A DNA stretch of 64,000 nucleotides from positions 124,001-188,000 of the forward strand of contig NZ_JACHGH010000003.1 in assembly GCF_014207435.1 (NCBI RefSeq), read 5' to 3'. A model generated the notes under the pieces. That model saw only the letters and a list, made by a program, of their open reading frames with translations, made no database searches and was not told the origin of the DNA. Position numbers and translations under genes: made by a program. Shown piece by piece: positions 49,848-57,924 of the stretch. The stretch's first letter is position 1, and each line of letters starts with the position of its first letter. Source of the DNA: Salirhabdus euzebyi. GTDB lineage: Bacteria; Bacillota; Bacilli; Bacillales; Alkalibacillaceae.

Positions 49848-51377
49848 TTAAACTGGATAAACCCCATGCTTTCTTTCCGTAAACGTTAAATCTTTCGTAT
49901 CGTATGCTTCTAGTCTTCTAGCTAATACATCACGTAGATCATCTGGCTGCACGATATCATCGATAATCATTTCCGATGCTAGTCGATAAATATCGATGTT
50001 TGCCTTATACTCTTCTTGTTTTTGTTTGATAAAAGCTGGACGCTCTTCTTCCGGTAGTTCCGCAATTTTATTCGCATAGACCGCATTTACTGCAGCCTCT
50101 GGACCCATCACCGCAATTTGCGCGGATGGCAGTGCAATACAGCAGTCAGGTTCAAATGCTGGGCCTGCCATTGCATATAGCCCTGCTCCATATGCTTTCC
50201 GGACAATTACGGAAATCTTTGGAACACTCGCCTCACTTACAGCAGAAATCATTTTCGCACCATGACGAATGATTCCGGCACGTTCAACCTTTGTTCCTAT
50301 CATAAAACCTGGAATATCCGCTAAGAAAATAAGCGGAATATGGAACGCATCACAGAGCTGAATAAATTTTGCTGCTTTATCTGCTGAATCGTGGAATAGT
50401 ACCCCACCTTTCATCCTAGGCTGATTGGCAATAATCCCAACAGATTGCCCATTTATTCTCGCTAATCCTGTAATTAATTCTTTTGCAAATTCTCGTTTAA
50501 TTTCACAAAATGAATCTTCATCAATCAAACGATCAATGAGCTGATACATATCAAACGGCGCGTTTTGGTTAGCAGGAATTAATTCAGAAATAGACTTATC
50601 GAATACTTTTGGATTTATCGGCTCTACTTTTTTCGGTTTTTCTCTAAAGTTTGCTGGAAAGTACGTTAAGTATTTTTGTGCATATATAATAGCTTCCTCT
50701 TCACTTTGGACCAATACATCACCACAGCCAGAAACAGAACAATGCATCTTTGCTCCGCCCATTTCTTCTAGTGATACTTTTTCTCCGATAACCTTCTCCG
50801 CCATACGAGGAGAACCCAAATACATAGAAGCATTGCCATCTACCATGACAACTACATCACAAAAGGCTGGGATATAAGCCCCACCAGCAGCAGATGGTCC
50901 AAATAGTAAACAAATTTGTGGAACTTGCCCTGACATTTTTACTTGGTTATAAAAAATCTTTCCGGCACCTCGTCGATTCGGAAACATTTCGATTTGGTCC
51001 GTAATTCTTGCTCCTGCGGAATCTACTAAATATAGCATTGGTAGTTGGAGTTTCTGAGCCGTTTCTTGAATGCGAATAATTTTTTCAACAGTACGAAAGC
51101 CCCAAGAACCAGCTTTGACAGTCGAATCATTTGCCATCACACAAACTTTTTGTCCGTTAATTTTCCCAATCCCCGTTACAACACCATCAGCAGGTAAAGA
51201 CCCATCCATGCAGTTTGCAAAAAAAGCATCTTCAATATCTAAGTCGTTATCAAATAGCATCGTTAGACGTTCTCGAACAAACATCTTGCCTTTTTCTTTG
51301 TTTTTGGCATGGTACTTTTCTCCGCCACCTTTGGCGATTGTCTCTATCGTTTGCTGTAATTTTTCATCTAATGACAT
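49848..51377 (-). CDS. yngE: Acyl-CoA carboxylase carboxyltransferase subunit (methylcrotonyl-CoA carboxylase beta-type)
   Basis: The 509-residue protein is a biotin-dependent carboxyltransferase. The N- and C-terminal crotonase-like halves show SAGARITDQIEMFPNRRGAG, FGPSAAGGAYIPAFCD and PGFMIGTKVERAGIIRHGAK, with AYGAGLYAMAGPAFEPD. It transfers carboxyl from biotin to an acyl-CoA; in this operon 3-methylcrotonyl-CoA of leucine breakdown is the likely acceptor. Gene order matches B. subtilis yngE at the 3' end of the operon. ATG 51377 follows GGAGTGG. Confidence 0.85.
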   Translation of the reverse strand: MSLDEKLQQTIETIAKGGGEKYHAKNKEKGKMFVRERLTMLFDNDLDIEDAFFANCMDGSLPADGVVTGIGKINGQKVCVMANDSTVKAGSWGFRTVEKIIRIQETAQKLQLPMLYLVDSAGARITDQIEMFPNRRGAGKIFYNQVKMSGQVPQICLLFGPSAAGGAYIPAFCDVVVMVDGNASMYLGSPRMAEKVIGEKVSLEEMGGAKMHCSVSGCGDVLVQSEEEAIIYAQKYLTYFPANFREKPKKVEPINPKVFDKSISELIPANQNAPFDMYQLIDRLIDEDSFCEIKREFAKELITGLARINGQSVGIIANQPRMKGGVLFHDSADKAAKFIQLCDAFHIPLIFLADIPGFMIGTKVERAGIIRHGAKMISAVSEASVPKISVIVRKAYGAGLYAMAGPAFEPDCCIALPSAQIAVMGPEAAVNAVYANKIAELPEEERPAFIKQKQEEYKANIDIYRLASEMIIDDIVQPDDLRDVLARRLEAYDTKDLTFTERKHGVYPV

Positions 51378-51395
51378 ATTTCCACTCCTTCATGG

Positions 51396-52175
51396 TTATT
51401 TTCCTTTATACTGCGGTTTTCTTTTTTCTTTAAAGGCTAATAATCCTTCCCGTCTGTCTACTGTTGGGATTGTTTTTGCATAACATAGATCTTCTATTTT
51501 CAAACCAGACGTTATGTCTGTTTCATAGCCTAAATTAATAGCCTTTTTTGCCTGTTGTATGCCAATTGGTCCATTTTGTGCAATGGAAAGAGAGATTGTA
51601 ATCGATTTCTCTAAAAAATCTTCCTTTTCCAATACTTCTTCTACTAAACCTATATCTTTTGCTTCTTTGCTTGTTAATCGTTTTGCTGTAAAAATTAAAT
51701 ATTTGGCTTTCCCCAATCCGATCAGACGTGATAAGCGTTGTGTTCCACCAGCTCCAGGGATAATGCCTAACGACGTTTCCGTAAGTCCCATTTTTGCCGT
51801 GTCACATGCTATACGTATATCACAAGCTAAAGCCAATTCTAGTCCACCCCCGAAGGCAGCGCCATTAATTGCCGCTATTGTCGGAATAGCTATTTGTTCT
51901 ACTCTAGTTGTCGTACTTTTTATTTTTCCAACAGTCGCAATGACTTGTTCCTCTGTCATGCCTTCGCGTTCTTTTAAATCGGCACCTGCACAAAATGCCT
52001 TTTCTCCACTTCCTGTTAGGATAAGAACTCGGATTTGATTGTTTTTCTCTACTTCATCTAAAGCATTATTCAGATCGTGTAAAAGCTGGAGTGAAAAGGA
52101 ATTGGCAGCCTCCGGTCGATTCAACGTAAGGAGCCCAATGTGCTCGTGAATGATCTCTAGTTGAACGGTACTCAT
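51396..52175 (-). CDS. yngF: Enoyl-CoA hydratase/isomerase family protein (methylglutaconyl-CoA hydratase role)
   Basis: The 259-residue crotonase shows LTLNRPEAANSFSLQLLHDL, the oxyanion-hole segments FCAGADLKER and NGAAFGGGLELALACDIRIA, and the catalytic Glu region TSLGIIPGAGGTQRL. In leucine catabolism it would hydrate 3-methylglutaconyl-CoA to HMG-CoA, fitting its place between the carboxylase and HMG-CoA lyase genes. AAGGAGTGAT precedes the ATG. The gap to yngE is 18 bases. Confidence 0.85.
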   Translation of the reverse strand: MSTVQLEIIHEHIGLLTLNRPEAANSFSLQLLHDLNNALDEVEKNNQIRVLILTGSGEKAFCAGADLKEREGMTEEQVIATVGKIKSTTTRVEQIAIPTIAAINGAAFGGGLELALACDIRIACDTAKMGLTETSLGIIPGAGGTQRLSRLIGLGKAKYLIFTAKRLTSKEAKDIGLVEEVLEKEDFLEKSITISLSIAQNGPIGIQQAKKAINLGYETDITSGLKIEDLCYAKTIPTVDRREGLLAFKEKRKPQYKGK

Positions 52176-52181
52176 GTGTAA

Positions 52182-53090
52182 TCACTCCTTTTTTCTTTGA
52201 TCAATTTGCATTTGATGACTCGGTAGCGGTTTACCGAGTCGGTCTTGTATAAATCTACCTGCATCGAGTAAAGCATCAAGCTGAACGTTTGTTTCGATGG
52301 CCATACCATCTAACATATAAATCAAATCATCGGTTGCTAGATTACCAGAAGCACCTTGTGCATAAGGGCATCCACCCAGGCCTCCTAAAGAAGCGTCAAA
52401 AGTGGTAAATCCTAATTGCATTGCTGCCAAACAATTTGCTAAGGCTGTGCCTCTCGTATTATGGAAATGAAGAGCAATTTGTTGTTCAGGGAATTGATGG
52501 CGAATTTCTCTTAACACTCGGTCCACTTGCTTTGGATTAGCGACACCAATTGTGTCACCTAAAGAAAGTTCATCAATTCCCATTTCAAACAACCGTTTGG
52601 AAACATAGACGACATCTTCTATCGCTATTTCTCCCTCATACGGACAGCCAAAAACAGTCGACACATAACCCCGAACCGTCTTGTTTTCTTGTTTCGCTAC
52701 TTTAACAACTTCTTCTAATACAGGGAAGGTTTCGTTAATAGATTTATTGATGTTTTTTTGATTATGTGTCTCACTAGCTGACATAAAAACCGAAATTTCA
52801 TCCATATTTGCTTCCAAAGCACCTTCTAAACCTTTTCTATTAGGAACTAAAGCTGCATAAGTGATTCCATCTTTTCTGTCGATGCTTTTTGCTACTTGTA
52901 TGGAATCGGATAATTGAGGAATCCATTTTGGATGAACAAAAGAGGTTACTTCGATATAGGAAAGGCCAGAATTAGACAAACGATTGATCCAATTCACCTT
53001 ATCCACTGTCGAAATTCGGCTTGATTCATTTTGAAGCCCATCTCTCGGTCCCACTTCTTTTACGTTTATTTTTTTTGGAAGTTCCATCAT
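52182..53090 (-). CDS. yngG: Hydroxymethylglutaryl-CoA lyase
   Basis: The 302-residue TIM-barrel lyase starts with the HMGL-like signature INVKEVGPRDGLQNESSRIS. It contains YVSTVFGCPYEGEIA, SLGDTIGVANP, the metal-ligand histidines in ALHFHNTRGTAL, and the C-terminal loop cysteine in GGLGGCPYAQGASGN. It splits HMG-CoA into acetyl-CoA and acetoacetate, the last step of leucine degradation. It is separated from yngF by six bases. A GGGGAG site precedes the ATG. Confidence 0.9.
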   Translation of the reverse strand: MMELPKKINVKEVGPRDGLQNESSRISTVDKVNWINRLSNSGLSYIEVTSFVHPKWIPQLSDSIQVAKSIDRKDGITYAALVPNRKGLEGALEANMDEISVFMSASETHNQKNINKSINETFPVLEEVVKVAKQENKTVRGYVSTVFGCPYEGEIAIEDVVYVSKRLFEMGIDELSLGDTIGVANPKQVDRVLREIRHQFPEQQIALHFHNTRGTALANCLAAMQLGFTTFDASLGGLGGCPYAQGASGNLATDDLIYMLDGMAIETNVQLDALLDAGRFIQDRLGKPLPSHQMQIDQRKKE

Positions 53091-53126
53091 TCGAATACTC
53101 CCCTTTATGAAGAATTTTTTGCTACA

Positions 53127-53339
53127 TTATTCAATAACGGCAATAACGTCGCCTTCGTTTACAAAATCCCCTTCACTCACTTTAAGTTCCTTTACAACCC
53201 CGTCTACTTCTGCTGCAATTGGGATTTCCATTTTCATCGACTCTAAAATAACAATGTCCTGACCGTTAGAAACTGTTTCTCCTTCTTGTACAACTATTTT
53301 CCATACGCTACCTGCCATACTTGCTACTACTTGATTCAT
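53127..53339 (-). CDS. yngHB: Biotin carboxyl carrier protein
   Basis: The 70-residue biotinyl domain carries the biotinylation motif ILESMKMEIP, with the acceptor lysine between two methionines, and the GxVxxxxVxEGDxV symmetry of the fold. I chose the ATG at 53339 because AGGAGG lies just in front; the frame is open further upstream into yngHA. It ferries carboxyl groups from the biotin carboxylase to the carboxyltransferase of the same operon. Confidence 0.9.
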   Translation of the reverse strand: MNQVVASMAGSVWKIVVQEGETVSNGQDIVILESMKMEIPIAAEVDGVVKELKVSEGDFVNEGDVIAVIE

Positions 53340-53364
53340 GTTTAACATCCTCCTAAAAATTGTC

Positions 53365-54717
53365 TTATTTTCCGTTCGGATAAATATAGTCACGAATAAA
53401 TGATGTTCTCGTTAACCCCTCTTGAAATGCCTTACTATTTAAGACTAAGGAGAGTAAAGGAATATTCGTTTTTATTCCTTCTACTACGTATTGTTCTAGT
53501 GCTTCCATTGATTTTTGAATTGCTTCTTCCCTCGTTTCACCTGATATGATTAGTTTAGCTATCATTGGATCATAAAATGGCGTAACCGTAAATCCTTCTT
53601 CTACTCCTATCTCATGTCGAATATGTTCTCCTTTAGGTAGGGATAGATTTGTTATTTTTCCTGGAGATGGGAAAAAAGTTTTTGGATCCTCTGCATATAT
53701 TCTTGCTTCAATTGCATGCCCTTTAATAGATAAGTCACTTTGCTTTATATCGAGTTGTTTACCTGATGCAATTTCTAATTGCTTTTCTACCAAATCGATA
53801 CCCGTAATTTGCTCGGTAATCGGGTGCTCGACTTGTAATCTCGTATTCATTTCTAAAAAGTAGAAATTCTGATCTTCATCGACTAGAAACTCAATTGTTC
53901 CAGCATTCGCATAGTTAATCGCTTTCGCAGCTTTAATCGCTGCATCACCCATATTTTTACGGGTTTTTTCCGTCAGTAAGGGAGATGGAGCTTCTTCAAT
54001 AACTTTTTGATGCCTACGCTGAACGGAACATTCCCTTTCAAATAAATGGACAGTATTTCCAAAATGATCTGCTAGCAACTGCATTTCAATATGGTGGGCA
54101 TTTTCAATGACTTTTTCTAAAAACATTGTCCCATCACCAAAAAAGTTTTTCGCTCGTTGGGAGTTTCCATCAAATGCTTTCTCTAATTGTGCGTCGTCAG
54201 AAACTACTTGCATTCCGATACCGCCACCACCAGCAGACGCTTTCAACATGACAGGATAGCCAATTTCATTAGCTATTTTTTTCGCTTCTTCCACGTTTTT
54301 CACTGGGTCTTCTGTGCCTGGTATGACTGGTACACCGGCAGTTTTCATCGTTCTTCTCGCCTCGATTTTACTACCCATTTTTTCAATACAAGTATAATCT
54401 GGACCAATAAAGGTAATACCTACTTCCTTGCATCTCTTAGCAAATCCAGCATTTTCGCTTAAAAGACCATACCCAGGGTGAATAGCATCTACATTTGTTT
54501 GTTGAGCAATCTCGATAATTTTCTCGATATTTAAATAACTTTCTTGAACTCGTGATGGACCAACTGGATACGCTTCATCAGCCATTTTTACAAAAGGAGC
54601 CTGTTCATCTGCTTCTGAGTAAATAGCTACTGTTTTAACATTTAAGCGCTTACACGTCTTCATCACACGAATGGCAATTTCGCCTCGATTAGCGATTAAT
54701 ATTTTGGTAAAACTCAC
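53365..54717 (-). CDS. yngHA: Biotin carboxylase subunit
   Basis: The protein of about 450 residues is an ATP-grasp biotin carboxylase. It has IANRGEIAIRVMKTC at the N-terminus, HPGYGLLSENA, the glycine-rich loop KASAGGGGIGMQ, ECSVQRRHQKVIEEAPS, and EMNTRLQVEHPITEQITG. The start is most likely GTG 54717, six bases behind GGAGGTG; the TTG at 54732 overlaps that site. It carboxylates the YngHB biotin and supplies the carboxyltransferase. B. subtilis calls this gene yngHA or accC2. Confidence 0.9.
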   Translation of the reverse strand: MSFTKILIANRGEIAIRVMKTCKRLNVKTVAIYSEADEQAPFVKMADEAYPVGPSRVQESYLNIEKIIEIAQQTNVDAIHPGYGLLSENAGFAKRCKEVGITFIGPDYTCIEKMGSKIEARRTMKTAGVPVIPGTEDPVKNVEEAKKIANEIGYPVMLKASAGGGGIGMQVVSDDAQLEKAFDGNSQRAKNFFGDGTMFLEKVIENAHHIEMQLLADHFGNTVHLFERECSVQRRHQKVIEEAPSPLLTEKTRKNMGDAAIKAAKAINYANAGTIEFLVDEDQNFYFLEMNTRLQVEHPITEQITGIDLVEKQLEIASGKQLDIKQSDLSIKGHAIEARIYAEDPKTFFPSPGKITNLSLPKGEHIRHEIGVEEGFTVTPFYDPMIAKLIISGETREEAIQKSMEALEQYVVEGIKTNIPLLSLVLNSKAFQEGLTRTSFIRDYIYPNGK

Positions 54718-54733
54718 ACCTGACACCTCCAAT

Positions 54734-55876
54734 TTAGCAACCTAGTTGTCTAGCAATAACGAGTCGTTGTACTTCAGACGTACCTTCACCAATTTCTAAT
54801 AGCTTTGCATCTCGTAGATAACGCTCCACTTCATATTCACGCATGTAGCCATAACCACCATGGATTTGAATGGCTTGGTTTGCTGCACGGAAAGCAGTTT
54901 CTGTTGCAAATAGTTTTGCGTAAGCAGCCTCTTTCGTGAAATTTTTCTCTTGATCCTTTAACCAAGCTGCTTTGTATACCATATTCCGAGCAAGCTCTAC
55001 TTCCATGGCGATATCAGCTAACTTAAACTGAATAGCTTGAAACTTAGATATGGATTGACCAAACTGCTTACGTTCCTTTGCATATGCTAAAGCCTTTTCC
55101 AATGAAGCTTGTGCGATACCTAGCCCTAAAGCTGCAATGGAAATTCTGCCTCCATCTAACGTATACAAAAATTGCTTAAAACCTTTTTGGGGGTCTCCTA
55201 ATAAATTCTCCTTCGGTACCCGAACGTCCTCTAAAACAATTTCAGCAGTATCGGAACCTCTTACACCCATTTTGTCGTAGTTACTTGTGATGGTTAATCC
55301 TTTCGTGTCAGTAGGTACAAGAATAGCGGAAATAATATTTTTTCCACGATCATCTTTTCCTGTTACAGCTGTTACCGTAATCGTTTTCGCAAAACTAGCA
55401 TTCGTAATGAAACACTTTTCTCCATTTATGACGTACTCATCACCATCAAGAACTGCAGTTGTTTTCGTACCACCAGCATCTGATCCGGCATTTGGCTCTG
55501 TTAAACCGAATGCACCAAGAGCTTCACCTTTTGCAAGTGGAACAAGGAATTTCTGTTTTTGTTCTTCCGTTCCAAAATAATAAATTGGGGAAGCTCCTAA
55601 AGAAACTGCTGCAGCATAGCTCAAACCAGTACTTCCACAAATACGGCCAATTTCTTCTACTGCAATTGCATACGTTAATGTATCTCCGTCGGAACCTCCA
55701 TACTGTTCCGGAAATGGAATACCCATTAGTCCTAACTCTCCCATTTGATCAAAAATATCAGCTGGAAATTCAGCCTTCGTGTCAATTTCAATCGTGCGTG
55801 GTTGAATAACACCTTCTGCAAAATCGCGGACCATCTTCCTCGTCATTTCTTGTTCCTTTGACAATTCAAAATTCAT
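54734..55876 (-). CDS. yngJ: Acyl-CoA dehydrogenase (isovaleryl-CoA dehydrogenase type)
   Basis: The 380-residue flavoenzyme shows GAFGLTEPNAGSDAGGTKTT, YVINGEKCFITNASFA, the RKQFGQSISKFQAIQFKLAD helix, QIHGGYGYMREYEVERYLRD and the C-terminal EGTSEVQRLVIARQL. It should oxidise isovaleryl-CoA to 3-methylcrotonyl-CoA with FAD. It is the first gene of the operon, directly downstream of a region with a TetR-type operator and a cre-like site. ATG follows GGGGGAT. Confidence 0.85.
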   Translation of the reverse strand: MNFELSKEQEMTRKMVRDFAEGVIQPRTIEIDTKAEFPADIFDQMGELGLMGIPFPEQYGGSDGDTLTYAIAVEEIGRICGSTGLSYAAAVSLGASPIYYFGTEEQKQKFLVPLAKGEALGAFGLTEPNAGSDAGGTKTTAVLDGDEYVINGEKCFITNASFAKTITVTAVTGKDDRGKNIISAILVPTDTKGLTITSNYDKMGVRGSDTAEIVLEDVRVPKENLLGDPQKGFKQFLYTLDGGRISIAALGLGIAQASLEKALAYAKERKQFGQSISKFQAIQFKLADIAMEVELARNMVYKAAWLKDQEKNFTKEAAYAKLFATETAFRAANQAIQIHGGYGYMREYEVERYLRDAKLLEIGEGTSEVQRLVIARQLGC

Positions 55877-55986
55877 ATAAATCCCCCTTTTTCATTTAAA
55901 AATTTCATTTAAGACTTAGATATTCCTTAAAAATCCAGTAGATAAATCTAGTATACTTTTATCTAAAATAAGTGTAGATAGACAAG

Positions 55987-56004
55987 ACCGACTGGTTGGT
56001 CGGT
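55987..56004. promoter_or_regulatory. TetR-type operator palindrome
   Basis: ACCGAC, six bases and GTCGGT form a perfect interrupted palindrome between the TetR gene and the start of the acyl-CoA dehydrogenase gene. The ACCGAC-type arms are common in TetR operators. A minus-strand promoter with a TATACT -10 lies just downstream of it. Confidence 0.6.
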
Positions 56005-56019
56005 TCTGGTCAAAAATAA

Positions 56020-56033
56020 TGTAAGCGCTTTAG
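56020..56033. promoter_or_regulatory. Cre-like site (CcpA)
   Basis: TGTAAGCGCTTTAG matches 12 of 14 positions of the consensus TGWAANCGNTNWCA. It lies upstream of the yng-type operon. Catabolite repression of leucine degradation would be physiologically sensible. Confidence 0.5.
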
Positions 56034-56053
56034 ATTTTCCTTATTAAGAATTT

Positions 56054-56665
56054 TTAGGAAATTAACACTTTAAATTCAGCTACATTTTTTGCTTCGTCTG
56101 TTAAAATTCCTTGTAATAATATATCCGTAAAAATATCGGCAATTTCTTCAATCGTTTTGTCCCCATCTTTTCGATACCATTTGTACGTCCAGTTCACCAT
56201 TCCTAATATGGACATACCTGTTATTTCGACAGGTAGCTCTTTGCGAAACTCCCCTGATTTTTGTCCAGCTTCCACGACGTCAAAAACAATTTGCTTAAAC
56301 TGATCTCTTTTCTTTTTAATGAGTTGTTCAAAATGTGGTTTTAAATAGGTGCTCTCTTGGTAGAAAACTGAGATGTGAGGTTTATATAGGTCAAAAACTT
56401 TCACAAATGATTGGATAATCGCATGAAGTTGAAGGGTTGGTTTTGTGTATGTAATGATTGCATCATTTGCTTTATTTAATACATATGTGATGAAGGTATC
56501 ATGTATCACAAATAACAGTTCATCTTTAGACTGGAAATGGTGATAAAAACCTCCCTTTGAAGTACCACAATACTCCACGATATCTTTCACTGTTACTCCG
56601 TGAAATCCATGTTCCTCAAACAACAATAAAGACGCTTCTACTATTTTATCTTTAAGCTCGGTCAT
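56054..56665 (-). CDS. TetR-family regulator, probable regulator of the yng-type operon
   Basis: The 203-residue protein begins with the TetR HTH: KIVEASLLLFEEHGFHGVTV, KDIVEYCGTSKGGFYHHFQS. A helical ligand-binding domain follows. Most TetR proteins that guard acyl-CoA catabolism respond to an acyl-CoA. It lies on the same strand directly upstream of the operon, with an operator-like palindrome in the gap of 177 bases. It was not recognised as the main Bacillus FadR. Confidence 0.8.
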   Translation of the reverse strand: MTELKDKIVEASLLLFEEHGFHGVTVKDIVEYCGTSKGGFYHHFQSKDELLFVIHDTFITYVLNKANDAIITYTKPTLQLHAIIQSFVKVFDLYKPHISVFYQESTYLKPHFEQLIKKKRDQFKQIVFDVVEAGQKSGEFRKELPVEITGMSILGMVNWTYKWYRKDGDKTIEEIADIFTDILLQGILTDEAKNVAEFKVLIS

Positions 56666-56752
56666 GAATCACTCCCATCCTTTCTCGTGAAACAATTTTA
56701 TCTTATCATAATTTTTTGAAAAATTACACAACAAATATGTTTCGCAAAAAAT

Positions 56753-56781
56753 AAGCTTGGGTGATATCTTAACCCAAGCTT
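56753..56781 (-). terminator. Terminator after the DUF3888 gene
   Basis: AAGCTTGGGT pairs perfectly with ACCCAAGCTT. On the minus strand it is followed by ATTTTTTG. Confidence 0.75.
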
Positions 56782-56787
56782 AGCCAT

Positions 56788-57198
56788 TCACCTATTATAT
56801 TCTTCTTTCGGATACGTTTTTAAATGCTCATAACGTATCAATTCTCCATCCGCACTAACCACAATTCTATCTTCTCCATAAGTGTTGTGGGCTCGATAGT
56901 AAGGTTTTACTTTTAATGTGATTTCATATGCTCCACCGATTCCGTATAATTGTTTTATTTTTAAAATTTCCGTACTAAACGCATCCCAAGAAAGATACTC
57001 GGGTGCATTCTTATCATTTTTGTAGATTTCTTTAATTGCTTGATTAATTGGTTTTGTTAAGCTACGTATTAAGGCAAAACCTAAAGCCTCTGATAATTCC
57101 GATTCTGTTTCGTTAACATTTACGGAATTTGCGTAGACACTGGAATTGGCACTTATTAACCAAGCAAAGATGAATAATACTACTGTAAAACGGCTCAT
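56788..57198 (-). CDS. Secreted DUF3888-family protein
   Basis: The product of about 136 residues has a signal peptide (RFTVVLFIFAWLISANSSVY). A DUF3888-type domain follows (LSEALGFALIRSLTKPINQA, with the late YEITLKVKPYYRAHNTYGED strand). Function is unknown; such proteins are common in Bacillaceae. ATG 57198 lies seven bases behind AAGGTGATGG; the ATG at 57204 overlaps that site. Confidence 0.7.
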   Translation of the reverse strand: MSRFTVVLFIFAWLISANSSVYANSVNVNETESELSEALGFALIRSLTKPINQAIKEIYKNDKNAPEYLSWDAFSTEILKIKQLYGIGGAYEITLKVKPYYRAHNTYGEDRIVVSADGELIRYEHLKTYPKEEYNR

Positions 57199-57360
57199 TT
57201 CCATCACCTTTTTAGCTTAGTTTCCTAATTCTTTAGCGTTTTATGCTTCAAAAAATTTAGAAAATAATGGCTAGTTTAGGCTAAACGTTTTAAAACAAGG
57301 CTAATTCTAAATGTTGTTGCTTTTTTTATTTAAACTGCGACGGTACTTAATTCGTTTTTA

Positions 57361-57485
57361 CCCGGACCGCTACGAAAATACACTACGCGCACCTTAGGGC
57401 TCGGGCTGAGCCTCCTCACTCGCAAAAAACGCTCGTTGTAGGGTTTCAACGTCTTCGCTGTTCCATAGGAGTCTACGTGTATTTC
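57361..57485 (-). repeat. MITE-like Bacillaceae repeat, copy 1 (inverted)
   Basis: Read on the minus strand this copy has GTAGACTCCT near one end and GAGGAGGCTCAG near the middle, closed by GTGTATTTTC. The near-terminal AAATACAC and GTGTATTT are inverted repeats. It is clearly more GC-rich than its surroundings and matches copy 2 at 57670 in opposite orientation. The GTAGACTCCTGCGGG...GAGGAGGCT pattern is one I know as an abundant intergenic repeat of Bacillaceae. Confidence 0.65.
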
Positions 57486-57669
57486 CTTCGCTATGCATGT
57501 CTCTCTTACTTTTATCAGGTCTAGTACTAGTTGATTGGAAAGGAAGTTACTCGAAAAAAGCCAGTCTTTATTTTACAAAGGTTGCTCCCTCTTGGAAAAC
57601 CAAAAGGATAAAAAATTCTGATGCACTGGCTTGAAGGTCAATAATTATTCTTGAATCATAATCAGCGTA

Positions 57670-57790
57670 GGCAGAATACGTAGACTCCTGCGGGCTAGCA
57701 CGTGTCTAAAGAGCCCGCAGCTGTCCTTTTCCGCGAGGAGGCTGAGGCCGTGGCTGCGGAAAGCGAAGTATTCTGCCGAAGCGGCTGATA
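57670..57790 (+). repeat. MITE-like Bacillaceae repeat, copy 2
   Basis: This copy is bounded by perfect 10-bp terminal inverted repeats (GGCAGAATAC and GTATTCTGCC). Inside are GTAGACTCCTGCGGG, an inverted CGGGCT...AGCCCG stem, GAGGAGGCTGAGGCCG and GCGGAAAGCGAAG. It is GC-rich and probably strongly folded as RNA. An apparent minus-strand frame through it is not a gene. The sequence between the two copies (57486-57669) holds no gene. Confidence 0.75.
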
Positions 57791-57887
57791 GCACCGAGCC
57801 TCTTTCAAAGTTACGTTGCAGTTTCTATCTAATGCAAAAAAATAACGACAATCATTGTAAAAAGAGCCTAAAGTAAAAGTCGTCAAA

Positions 57888-57916
57888 AAAGCCTGCACCA
57901 CATCAGGGTACAGGCT
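57888..57916 (-). terminator. Terminator of parC
   Basis: AAGCCTG pairs with CAGGCTT around a GC-containing loop. On the minus strand it is followed by TTTTTTGACG. Confidence 0.65.
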
Positions 57917-57924
57917 TCCTACTA

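Noticed and set aside
57695-57901. A 68-codon minus-strand frame downstream of parC
   Set aside because: It runs through the GC-rich inverted-repeat element, has no ribosome binding site and shows repeat-derived composition.
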